Below, piece by piece: positions 6,240 through 13,802 of a DNA stretch of 13,802 nt. The position numbers and the translations under genes were made by a program. Every line of letters begins with the position of its first letter. Positions within the stretch are counted from its first letter, which is position 1. Origin of the DNA: an uncultured Eubacteriales bacterium (GTDB lineage Bacteria > Bacillota > Clostridia > Oscillospirales > CAG-382); the NCBI GenBank assembly GCA_900554405.1, contig USHI01000017.1, forward strand, positions 1-13,802, given 5' to 3'. Below the pieces are notes generated by a model. That model saw nothing but the letters and a program-made list of their open reading frames with translations, was not told the origin of the DNA and ran no database searches.

Positions 6240-6403
6240 GTCATTTGAAGCGTGCAGGAAAGGGCTTTGCCGCCGAAGGAGTAACACTCTCAGGAATAAC
6301 GGACTGTACGCAGATGACGCTCCGGAGAAGTCCATTACGGATACCGAAGGTGCAAGGCGCCCGCGCGCGGGGCTGCTTAATCTCTCAGGTAAAAGGACGG
6401 AGT
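6240..6403 (+). promoter_or_regulatory. Tandem glycine riboswitch (two aptamers with leader-linker helix)
   Basis: Two glycine aptamers lie in tandem. Aptamer I spans 6252-6309: closing stem GTGCAG (6252-6257) with CTGTAC (6304-6309), conserved GCCGAAGGAGTAA and CTCTCAGGAATAACGGA. Aptamer II spans about 6319-6403: closing stem CTCCG (6320-6324) with CGGAG (6398-6402), conserved ACCGAAGGTGCAA and CTCTCAGGTAAAAGGACGG. The leader GTCAT (6240-6244) pairs with ATGAC in the linker (6314-6318), the place of the known leader-linker kink-turn. Family knowledge: this RNA binds glycine and controls glycine cleavage or glycine/alanine transport genes. The gene downstream is an alanine/glycine:cation symporter, an expected target. 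An intrinsic terminator (6439-6469) follows as the expression platform. Whether glycine turns the gene on or off is not fixed by the sequence. Confidence 0.95.
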
Positions 6404-6438
6404 ACAAATTTTTATGCGAAGGCATATTTTTTGTGTTT

Positions 6439-6469
6439 CCCGGGCGTTTTTTCGCCGGGGTTTTTGTTT
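6439..6469 (+). terminator. Intrinsic terminator in the riboswitch expression platform
   Basis: CCCGGGCG (6439-6446) pairs with CGCCGGGG (6453-6460) with one internal G-G mismatch, around a T-rich loop. It is followed by TTTTTGTTTTTTT. It lies between aptamer II and the symporter start, so it probably ends transcription conditionally. Confidence 0.75.
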
Positions 6470-6508
6470 TTTTATACTTTTTCATACCCAAGGGGGAGGA
6501 ACAAAAAA

Positions 6509-8089
6509 ATGTGGCAATCACTGATCGACAAAATCGCCGAGTTCAACGCGGCGATAAACGGCGTGGTATGGGGGTGGCCGGTCATCATCCTTATTCTCGG
6601 AACCGGGCTCCTGCTTTCCCTGCGCACCGGATTTTTGCAGGTGCGCAGGTTCGGCGATTCATTAAAGACGACGATCATACCCGCAGTACGCTCGCTCGGA
6701 GCAAAAAAGCAGAAAAGCGATACCAAGCTGAAAACCGTTTCGCAGTTTGAAGCGTTTGCGACCGCCATATCCGGCACGGTCGGCACGGGAAACATAATCG
6801 GCGTTACCGCGGCGATACTCACCGGCGGCCCCGGCGCAGTCATGTGGATGTGGATATCGGCGTTCTTCGGCATGGTGACAAACTATTCCGAAAACGTGCT
6901 CGGGCTTTTTTACCGCAAAAAGGATGAGGACGGCAATCTTTCCGGCGGCGCTTTTTACTATATCGAAAACGGCTTGAAATGCCGTGGGATTTTGGGCGGA
7001 CTTGTAAAGATCCTTGCATATGCAGCGGCGATATTCTGCCTCTTTGCGGCGGTCGGTATGTCCGGAGTACAGACAAACAAGATATCCGGCACCCTGGCGG
7101 AATCGCTCGGGCAGGCGTTTGATGTTGCGGCGGGAACTCAGGCGGAAACGCTTGTAAAGCTGCTTATCGGCATTATCGTTGCGATAATCGCCGCCGTGAT
7201 AATCATCGGCGGTATAAAGCGCATCGGCAAAGTCGCTTCAAAGCTGATCCCGGTGATGAGCCTGTTTTTCATGGTTCTTGCGCTTATAGTCGTTTTCGGC
7301 AACGCAAGCGCCATCGCGCCTTCCTTTGCGCTTATCTTCAAGAACGCCTTCGGCATGAAGCAGGCGGCGGGCGGCGTGCTCGGCTATACCTTCTCTGTCG
7401 TTATCAAAAAAGGAATGGCGCGCGGAGTATTCTCCAACGAAGCGGGGCTCGGTTCATCCGTTATAGCACATTCCGCCTCCGAAACTCGCGAGCCTGTCAA
7501 GCAGGGGCTTTGGGGCGTGTTCGAGGTGTTCTTCGATACCTTTATAATCTGCACGCTCACTGCGCTCATGTTTATCACCTCCAATTACGATATGCTCACC
7601 GAAACGCCTGCCGCGCAGCTTGCGGCGCTGGACGATTCGACAATGGCGCTTTCCATGTTCACCGATAATTTCGGCACCTTCGGCACAGTGGCTTTCTGCA
7701 TTATCCTGCCGCTGTTTGCCTTCACAACGATAATGGCGTGGGCATATTACGGCGAAAAGGCGTGCGAATTCTGCTTCAAGTGGTGCAAAAGCAGAAAAAC
7801 GCGCAATGTATGCGTGCTTGTGTTCAAGATACTGTTTATACTTTTCATCATAGTTGCCGCCGTTATAAGCGGAACGCTTGTATGGGATATCGACGATACC
7901 TTCAACGGTCTCATGGCTTTCCCGAACCTAATCGCGCTGGTACTGCTTTCCGGAAAGGTGGCACAGATCACCAAAAACTACTACAAACGCAAAAAGGGCG
8001 CAAAGATCGAACCCATGCTTTCCGCCTACCCGGAGCTGAACGAACAGTTTTCGCGCGATATACAAAGCGAAGAAGAAGCATACAAATGA
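6509..8089 (+). CDS. Alanine/glycine:cation symporter (AGCS/AlsT family)
   Basis: The 526-residue polytopic membrane protein should import alanine or glycine together with Na+ (or H+). Family signatures: SQFEAFATAISGTVGTGNI (78-96), GGPGAVMWMWISAFFGM (106-122), GGAFYYIENGL (146-156), and further on FSNEAGLGSS followed by PVKQGLWGVFEVFFDT. About ten or more hydrophobic helices are visible, and the length is normal for the family. The ATG at 6509 has GGGGGAGG upstream. The same frame is open back to 6191 but runs through the riboswitch, so that longer reading is rejected. The gene is monocistronic, sits behind a tandem glycine riboswitch, and ends before a perfect hairpin. The riboswitch makes glycine the likely physiological substrate, though alanine transport is common in the family. 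Confidence 0.96.
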   Translation: MWQSLIDKIAEFNAAINGVVWGWPVIILILGTGLLLSLRTGFLQVRRFGDSLKTTIIPAVRSLGAKKQKSDTKLKTVSQFEAFATAISGTVGTGNIIGVTAAILTGGPGAVMWMWISAFFGMVTNYSENVLGLFYRKKDEDGNLSGGAFYYIENGLKCRGILGGLVKILAYAAAIFCLFAAVGMSGVQTNKISGTLAESLGQAFDVAAGTQAETLVKLLIGIIVAIIAAVIIIGGIKRIGKVASKLIPVMSLFFMVLALIVVFGNASAIAPSFALIFKNAFGMKQAAGGVLGYTFSVVIKKGMARGVFSNEAGLGSSVIAHSASETREPVKQGLWGVFEVFFDTFIICTLTALMFITSNYDMLTETPAAQLAALDDSTMALSMFTDNFGTFGTVAFCIILPLFAFTTIMAWAYYGEKACEFCFKWCKSRKTRNVCVLVFKILFILFIIVAAVISGTLVWDIDDTFNGLMAFPNLIALVLLSGKVAQITKNYYKRKKGAKIEPMLSAYPELNEQFSRDIQSEEEAYK

Positions 8090-8092
8090 TAT

Positions 8093-8106
8093 GCCGCCCG
8101 TGCGGC
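8093..8106 (+). other. Small GC hairpin after the symporter stop
   Basis: GCCGC (8093-8097) and GCGGC (8102-8106) form a 5-bp stem with a 4-base loop 3 bases after the stop codon. It has no T-run, so it may only stabilise the 3' end ahead of the stronger terminator at 8134. Confidence 0.35.
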
Positions 8107-8110
8107 GCGG

Positions 8111-8175
8111 TTTATAAAGCAAAACCAAAGAGAAAAGGCAGAGCAATCACGCTCTGCCTTTGTTCTTTATAAAGC
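8111..8175. repeat. TTTATAAAGC direct repeat flanking the shared terminator
   Basis: The 10-mer TTTATAAAGC occurs at 8111-8120 and again at 8166-8175, one copy on each side of the terminator hairpin at 8134-8161. The second copy extends to the palindrome CTTTATAAAG. The function is unknown and chance is possible. Confidence 0.4.
8134..8161. terminator. Bidirectional terminator between the symporter and the ireB operon
   Basis: AAAGGCAGAGC (8134-8144) and GCTCTGCCTTT (8151-8161) form a perfect 11-bp stem with loop AATCAC. The minus-strand reading is followed by a TTTTCTCTTT tract and the plus-strand reading by a shorter GTTCTTT, so it probably serves both convergent genes and acts better on the minus strand. 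Confidence 0.85.
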
Positions 8176-8195
8176 TTTGCCGCCCTGTATGCGCA

Positions 8196-8483
8196 TTATT
8201 CCTTGCGGAGCGCACGTTCGAGCCAGATCGTTCCGATATCGAAGGCTTCATAAAAGCTCTTCTTTTCGCACTGCTTTACGACCTTTTCGTTAAAGGAGAT
8301 GCTGTCATCGGTGTTCTGGATCTGGACAAGGACTTTTGTCGCCACTTCAAGGTTGTTTACCTTTGCAGTGTCGAGAATATTCATGAAAAGAATGTACTTT
8401 TCATCCGGAAAGCCGTAAAAAATGAACCTTCCCTGGCGCACAAGGGGTTTACCCTTGTACATAAGTGTTTTGATATCGCTCAT
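8196..8483 (-). CDS. Small conserved-looking protein of unknown function, cotranscribed with ireB
   Basis: This 95-residue soluble protein is not assigned to a function. It starts MSDIKTLMYKGKPLVRQG, has alternating strand-like hydrophobic stretches in the middle (FIFYGFPDEKYILFMNIL and ATKVLVQIQ) and ends with a helical FDIGTIWLERALRKE. There is no signal peptide, membrane helix or metal motif. I have an impression of similar small proteins in clostridial genomes but cannot name a family. The ATG at 8483 follows the ireB stop by 6 bases, and its Shine-Dalgarno AAGGTGA includes the ireB stop codon, so translation is likely coupled. A shared terminator lies at 8134-8161. Its place after ireB suggests a link with that protein or with the PASTA-kinase pathway, but that is inference from position. 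Confidence 0.85.
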   Translation of the reverse strand: MSDIKTLMYKGKPLVRQGRFIFYGFPDEKYILFMNILDTAKVNNLEVATKVLVQIQNTDDSISFNEKVVKQCEKKSFYEAFDIGTIWLERALRKE

Positions 8484-8489
8484 CGGGTG

Positions 8490-8786
8490 TCACCTTTCTT
8501 TCTTGCTGCCGGCGGCGATGAAATCCTCGACCAAAGTGCGGAGCAGCTCGTCGCGGTCGATCTTGGAGATGATAGCGCGGGAGTTGTTGTAGTTTGTGAT
8601 GTAGGTCGGGTCCTCGGAAACGATATAGCCGACAATCTGGTTGATCGGGTTGTAGCCCTTTTCCACGAGCGATTCGTATACGCTTACCAGCTTTTCGCGG
8701 AGTGCTTCCTTATGCTGCTCCTTCACGGGGAACATAAGCGTCTTCTGCTTGTTGTCAACAGCCGGCTGTGCTTTGTTTTCGGACAT
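8490..8786 (-). CDS. ireB: IreB-family regulatory phosphoprotein (formerly DUF965/YrzL)
   Basis: The 98-residue protein matches the IreB family through TLMFPVKEQHKEALREKLVSVYESL, the hallmark EKGYNPINQIVGYIVSEDPTYIT, and the C-terminal helix IDRDELLRTLVEDFI. Family knowledge: in Enterococcus IreB is a target of the PASTA Ser/Thr kinase IreK and acts in cell-wall stress and cephalosporin resistance. The phosphorylated threonines there are near the N-terminus; here T16, before LMF, is the only threonine aligned with that region, inside a longer-than-usual polar N-terminus. The start chosen is the ATG at 8786, 7 bases after GGAGG; a TTG two codons upstream (8792) is only 1 base from the same site and is disfavoured. 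It has its own sigma-A promoter and is followed by an unknown 95-residue gene rather than by ruvX, its usual partner. Confidence 0.95.
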   Translation of the reverse strand: MSENKAQPAVDNKQKTLMFPVKEQHKEALREKLVSVYESLVEKGYNPINQIVGYIVSEDPTYITNYNNSRAIISKIDRDELLRTLVEDFIAAGSKKER

Positions 8787-8827
8787 TTTCAACCCTCCTC
8801 GAAACAGTTGAATATTTGTTCGGTTTT

Positions 8828-8856
8828 ATTATACACCCGCAGTTGCGCTTTTGCAA
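8828..8856 (-). promoter_or_regulatory. Sigma-A promoter of ireB
   Basis: On the minus strand TTGCAA (8851-8856), 17 bases, then a perfect TATAAT (8828-8833). A run of seven A lies directly upstream of the -35 (minus strand, about 8859-8865), as an UP element would. The start point would be near 8821, with a leader of about 35 bases. The promoter begins almost at the pheT stop codon. Confidence 0.8.
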
Positions 8857-8864
8857 GTCTTTTT

Positions 8865-10124
8865 TTACGAGCGCAGCACTATTCCCTGCTCGGTTTCGAA
8901 TCTGCGGACCACCTTTGCGACGGCGGTATCCGTTTCCTCGTCCGTCATGGTTCTGTCCGGATGGCGGAACACGAGCCGAACGGCAACGCTCTTCTTGCCC
9001 TCCTGAACGCCCTTGCCGGAATATATATCGAAGGCATAAACGCTTTCGAGCGATTTGCCGGCATAGGAACGGATATCCGAAAGAAGCTTTCCGACTTCCT
9101 CATCCCTGTCGCACACGAGCGCAAGATCGCGTTCCATTGCGGGGTAAACGGGCAGAGGTGTATAGCCGCGTTCGGTCTTCACGGCGTTCATCATTGCGGT
9201 GATATCCGCCTGCGCGATGCAAACGCCCCGCGGAATACCGTAATTCTCGCACACAAGCGGGTGAACCTCGCCGATACGCGCGATCTTCACATCGCCGCAG
9301 TATACATCGGCGCATCTGCCGGGATGGAAGGAGGGATCGTCGCTCACGGCGACATATCGCCTTTCGGTGGTATGCATGCGGGTGAAGAGCGCCTCGGCAT
9401 CCGCTTTGATATCGTAAAACCCGCCGCAATCGGGAGTGAAGCCAAAGCAGAGGACACGGCTTTCATCCGAAAGCTCGCCGTTTTTGCGGTAGAGCGTCAT
9501 TATTTCGAACATTCTGCAATCGGTCACCTTGCGGCTGACATTCCGCGCGATAACCTCGAGCATGGAGGGCAGCGGATGTGTGCGCATGACCGAAGTATCC
9601 TCGCCGAGCGGGTTGATAAGCTTTATCTGATCGCGGAGCTTGCTTTCGGCGGGAAGATTGATCTTATCCAGCGCACGCGGCGAAACGAAGGAATATGTGA
9701 TGCATTCGCAGTACCCGAGCCCTGCCATGGCCTCCGTCACATTGCCGCGGAAGGTGAATTCCGCAGTCCTGCCGCCAAGCTCCGAAACACCGGAAAACAT
9801 GGTGGATTCGATCTTATCAAAACCGTAAAGGCGGACGACCTCCTCGGAAATATCGGCGGTATTTATGATATCGCTGCGGTATGCCGGAACCGAAAGCCTG
9901 CCGTCGCCGGTGGGTACAAGGTTTACCGAGCGGAGCAGTCTGTCCATTTCGTCATCCGGGATAGCCGTGCCGAGAAGAGCGTTTATACGGCCGCGGTCAT
10001 ATTCAACGGTTCTGTCGGAAATATCGGCATTGTTCACGTCGATAATGCCGTCCGCAACCTCGCCGCAGCCGAGCAGCTCCACGAGCTGCGCCGCGCGCTC
10101 CACTGCGGGAAGCGTATTAACGGC
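8865..10124 (-). pseudogene. pheT: Phenylalanyl-tRNA synthetase beta subunit, C-terminal part after a frameshift
   Basis: This is the rest of pheT, read in the frame that follows the extra base at 10125-10128. It encodes the last 419 of an expected 795 residues. Visible domains: NTLPAVERAAQLVELLG, joining directly to the N-terminal half; the B5 domain with YRSDIINTADISEEVVRLYGFDKI; the catalytic-like core with ECITYSFVSP and INPLGEDTSVMRTHPLPSMLEVIARN; and the ferredoxin-fold anticodon-binding domain at the end (YPAMERDLALVCDRDEEV through SVAVRLVFRHPDRTMTDEETD). Nothing else in it looks damaged. If the break were real, translation could restart only at an internal ATG (for example 10145) in poor context. 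The ireB promoter follows immediately, with no clear terminator between. The identity is certain; whether it is broken in the living cell is doubtful. Confidence 0.93.
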
Positions 10125-11253
10125 GGGGATCCAGTCCCTTTTCATACCGGGCAGAAGCATCAGTACGCATGCCCAGCTTCTTGGCAGTGCGGCGCACCTG
10201 CACCGGTTCAAAGTAGGCAGACTCAAAGATAACAGTATTGGTATCATCCATAATACCGCTGTACTCGCCGCCCATAACGCCGGCAAGCGCAACGGCGCGG
10301 CTGCCGTCCGCGATAACGAGCATTTCGGGCGAAAGCTTTCTTGTTACGCCGTCAAGCGTGACGATCTCCTCGCCCGCTTCGGCATTGCGGACATTTATCT
10401 CGCGGCTCTTGATATATTCGTAATCGAAGGCGTGCATCGGCTGCCCGTATTCCAGCATTACGAAATTGGTTATATCCACGATGTTGTTTATCGGGCGCAC
10501 ACCCGCTGCGCGCAGCTTGGCACGAAGCCAGAGAGGCGAAGGAGCTATCTTCACATTGCGCACGACACGCGCCGTATAGCGCGGGCAGAGCGCGGTATTG
10601 AGCACGTTAACCTTTATGTATTCACCGGCTGTCTTTCCGCCCGCTGCGGGGTGGACCACCGGCTCGGGAAGGCGCAGCTCACAACCGAAGGTCGCAGCTG
10701 CTTCACGCGCTATGCCGATATAGGAAAGGCAGTCCGGACGGTTGAAGGTAAGCTCGAACTCGACAACGGTGTCGCGCAGGCGGCAAACATCACGGATATC
10801 GTCGCCGGGCTTGCAATCCTCGCGCAGGAGGAATATCCCGTCCTCCGCGGCATATGGGAAATCGTGCGTGGTGAGCCCCAGCTCGCCGATCGAGCAGAGC
10901 ATCCCTTCGGAAAGGACACCGCGCAGCTTGCCGGTCTTTATCACCTTCCCGCCGGGAAGATGAGCTCCGTCCAGGCACACGGGTACGAGTTCACCAGGGC
11001 GAACGTTCTGTGCGCCGGTCACTATCTGCAGCTTCCTGCCGCCGCCGACATCGAGCCGGCAGATTATAAGGTGATCCGAATCCGGGTGCGGCTCGGTTGA
11101 CATAATTTTGCCGACAACAACATTTGTGATATCCTCGCCGAGCTTTTCATAGCCTTCGACCTTTGTGCCGGTCATCGTCATGCTTTCGCAGAACTCACGG
11201 ATATCGTCCGGTATGTTAACATAATCTTTGAGCCAATTAAGTGATATCTGCAT
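10117..11253 (-). pseudogene. pheT: Phenylalanyl-tRNA synthetase beta subunit, N-terminal part, ends early at a frameshift
   Basis: PheT pairs with PheS as an alpha2-beta2 enzyme that charges tRNA-Phe and edits mischarged tyrosine. This frame runs 376 correct residues plus two wrong ones (RR) and stops at 10117. It starts MQISLNWLKDYVNIP, as PheT proteins do. The EMAP-like tRNA-binding domain covers about 40-150 with HPDSDHL (56-62), then the B3/B4 editing domain with RPINNIVDITNFVMLEYGQPMHAFD, ending in GMRTDASARYEKGLDP. The next expected residues, NTLPAVERA, are present in another frame. Removing one C from the CCCC run (plus-strand GGGG 10125-10128) gives a single 795-residue PheT, the size of the E. 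coli enzyme. The ATG at 11253 has AAAGGAAG upstream and lies 22 bases after pheS. Because the enzyme is essential, a sequencing or assembly error is the simplest explanation. Confidence 0.93.
10125..10128 (-). other. pheT: Frameshift point in pheT (extra C in a CCCC run)
   Basis: On the minus strand the frame reads GAT CCC CGC CGT TAA. Dropping one C gives GAT CCC GCC GTT AAT ACG, which continues the protein as D-P-A-V-N-T. The full interval 8865-11253 is 2389 bases, one more than 796 codons, which supports a single-base insertion. CCC-C is also the classic site where tRNA-Pro can slip +1. Confidence 0.9.
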
Positions 11254-11275
11254 GATACAAACTTCCTTTCACCGC

Positions 11276-12314
11276 TTAGAATTGCCTGAGAAAACGCGCA
11301 TCGTTTTCATAAAGCAGGCGCAGATCGTCTATGCCGGACATTATCATGGCAACACGTTCGATACCCATTCCGAAGGCAAAGCCGGAATAAATATCCGGAT
11401 CTATCCCGCCGGCGCGCAGCACCTCCGGGTGCACCATTCCGGCGCCGAGTATTTCGATCCAGCCCTCTCCCTTGCAAAGCTTGCAGCCCTTGCCGCCGCA
11501 AACAAAGCAGGATACGTCCACCTCCGCGGAGGGTTCGGTGAACGGGAAGTTGTGGGGGCGGAAGCGTGTTCTGGTTTCGGAGCCGAACATCGTTTTCGCG
11601 AAAAGCGCAAGAATGCCTTTAAGATCGCCCATGGTTATGTTCTTGTCCACGACAAGCCCTTCCATCTGATGGAACACCGGCGAATGCGTTGCATCGGCAA
11701 CATCACTGCGATAAACCCTGCCGGGGGAAATGATCCTGATCGGCGGTTCCATGCCGCGCATCGCACGGATCTGCACGGGCGAGGTCTGGGTACGGAGAAG
11801 CGTGGAATCGCTTATGTAAAACGTATCCTGAAAATCACGCGAGGGGTGGTCGGCGGGCGCATTGAGCGCATCGAAGTTATTGAATACCGTTTCGACCTCC
11901 GGGCCTTCGGCGACCGAAAAGCCCATATCCACGAAAATTTCGGTCATACGCTGCATCGTGGCGGTTATCGGATGTATATGCCCCGCACGCGGAGCCTCTT
12001 TGTCATATGTCACATCAAGCTTTTCCGCTTCCAGCGAACGGGCGAGCATACGCTTTTTAAGCTCCGCACCGCGCCTTTCGAGCGCAGCTTCGATATCGGC
12101 GCGCACCGTATTGGCAATGGCGCCGACGGCAGGGCGTTCCTCTGCGGAAAGCGAACCCATTCCGCGCAGTATCGCGGTAAGCTGCCCCTTCTTTCCGAGG
12201 TATTTGACTTTTATATCCTCGAGCGAATCGCTTGCGGATTCTATATCCGCCAAAGCAAGTTCTTTGATTTTTTCGAGCTGTTCCTTCATCATTTTCTTCT
12301 TTTGCCTTTCGATG

Positions 12315-12322
<8 letters not shown>
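11276..12322 (-). CDS. pheS: Phenylalanyl-tRNA synthetase alpha subunit
   Basis: PheS carries the catalytic site that activates phenylalanine and charges tRNA-Phe with PheT. The 348-residue product shows the N-terminal coiled-coil tRNA-binding arm (about 12-100, with VKYLGKKGQLTAILRGMG), class II motif 2 (GRVYRSDVADATHSPVFHQMEG, 201-222) and motif 3 (GFAFGMGIERVAMI, 314-327). A C-x2-C-x4-C-x2-C cluster (C272, C275, C280, C283) is the kind seen in many bacterial PheS proteins. The start is uncertain. A TTG at 12322 with AAGGA 5 bases upstream overlaps the sigA stop by 8 bases. An ATG at 12292 or 12289 fits the usual PheS N-terminus better (MKEQLEKI) but has only a weak ribosome site. It is translated with sigA upstream and pheT downstream; no T-box leader can fit before it. 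Confidence 0.96.
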
Positions 12323-13410
<1,088 letters not shown>

Positions 13411-13418
<8 letters not shown>

Positions 13419-13802
13419 CCTTTTCCTCCTGTCCGTTTCGGGATTTCTTTTTGATGATATTAAGGTATTCCCCCAAAGCGCTTGCGGGGGATTCTTCGAT
13501 TTTTTTATCGTATTCGTTCTTTTCGCGCAGCGTGCTGAGCGCTTCGATATGCGCACGGAGCGATTCGGCAGAAATATCGCCGAGCTGCAGCCTTGCGGCG
13601 CGGCAGTGCTCCAAAGCGCCGAGCTCCCGTGCGGAAAGCGCACCGTCCTTCGAAAGCACCCACTCCCTTCCTTCGGATATTTCCGGCAGGAAAAGCTCGA
13701 ATATCTTTCGGTTCAGTGCCGTGGCGAAATCCTCCGGCTTCAATGCCTTTGCAGCCTCGGTGCCGAGATCCGGGCGTATCATCAGCATACCGAGTATGGC
13801 TT
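13411..13802 (-). CDS. dnaG: DNA primase DnaG, C-terminal end (gene continues past the window edge)
   Basis: Only the last 130 or so residues are present; the frame stays open to the window edge at 13802, so the start is outside. The segment (AILGMLMIRPDLGTEAAKALKPEDFATALNRKIFELFL and then a long helical tail) looks like the C-terminal DnaB-helicase-interaction domain of DnaG, which follows the zinc and TOPRIM polymerase parts not seen here. It ends in a lysine-rich tail, KKKSRNGQEEKDG. The main support is its position: it lies directly before sigA with an 8-base overlap, as dnaG does in Firmicutes. No catalytic motif is visible in this fragment, so the identity rests on the domain pattern and the gene order. 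Confidence 0.88.

Noticed and set aside
6191..6508. N-terminal extension of the symporter back to 6191
   Set aside because: It would translate the promoter, both aptamers and the terminator. The ATG at 6509 has a strong ribosome site and matches the family start.
8787..8864. Terminator after pheT
   Set aside because: Only a 4-bp TTGC/GCAA hairpin without a T-run is visible; the palindromic look comes from the TTGCAA -35 of the ireB promoter.
8160..10232. A 690-codon open frame on the plus strand opposite ireB and pheT
   Set aside because: It crosses the terminator, the ireB promoter and several real genes, and its protein has no family signature; it is a mirror of the minus-strand coding.
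11254..11275. T-box or other leader before pheT or pheS
   Set aside because: Gaps of 22 bases and about zero leave no room for a T-box, and no conserved T-box sequence is present.

Overview
The window looks like chromosomal DNA from an endospore-forming clostridial Firmicute (Bacillota). The evidence is an alpha/beta-type small acid-soluble spore protein, an IreB-family phosphoprotein, a dnaG-sigA pair with a Firmicute-type short primary sigma factor, strong purine-rich Shine-Dalgarno sites before most genes, and clean TTGNNN-N17-TATAAT promoters. Base composition is moderately GC-rich and even. I see no insertion sequence, phage gene, CRISPR array, tRNA or rRNA.

Layout. (1) 69-4215, minus strand: a tightly coupled four-gene envelope operon. 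Its order of transcription is a GT2 glycosyltransferase fused to a GtrA-like membrane domain, a PAP2 lipid phosphatase, a single-pass membrane protein of unknown function, and a membrane-anchored phosphodiester glycosidase. A good sigma-A promoter lies at 4270-4298. (2) 4459-4647, plus strand: a monocistronic spore DNA-protecting protein gene with a possible sigma-G promoter, ending in a terminator that can serve both strands. (3) 4727-5999, minus strand: a LytTR DNA-binding regulator followed by a LiaF-like membrane protein with four ENNMG[SA] repeats. (4) 6191-8161, plus strand: promoter, tandem glycine riboswitch, intrinsic terminator and an alanine/glycine:cation symporter, with a two-way terminator after it. 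(5) 8196-8786, minus strand: ireB and a 95-residue protein of unknown function, with their own promoter. (6) 8865-13802, minus strand: a housekeeping operon dnaG (3' end only) - sigA - pheS - pheT, in which the first three genes overlap end to start.

How the genes work together. Region 1 has the parts expected of a polyprenyl-phosphate-sugar pathway: sugar transfer to carrier, flipping, carrier dephosphorylation, and an extracellular enzyme acting on sugar phosphodiesters. Region 4 is a self-contained glycine-sensing transport unit. Region 6 joins DNA priming, general transcription and phenylalanyl-tRNA supply in one transcript.

Points that most deserve a second look. pheT is broken by one extra C in a CCCC run (10125-10128). 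The riboswitch has a visible leader-linker helix and a terminator platform. pheST sits in the dnaG-sigA operon with no room for a T-box. Two genes of unknown function sit in informative contexts. I did not find a convincing wholly new system; the envelope operon with its unknown third gene is the closest candidate.
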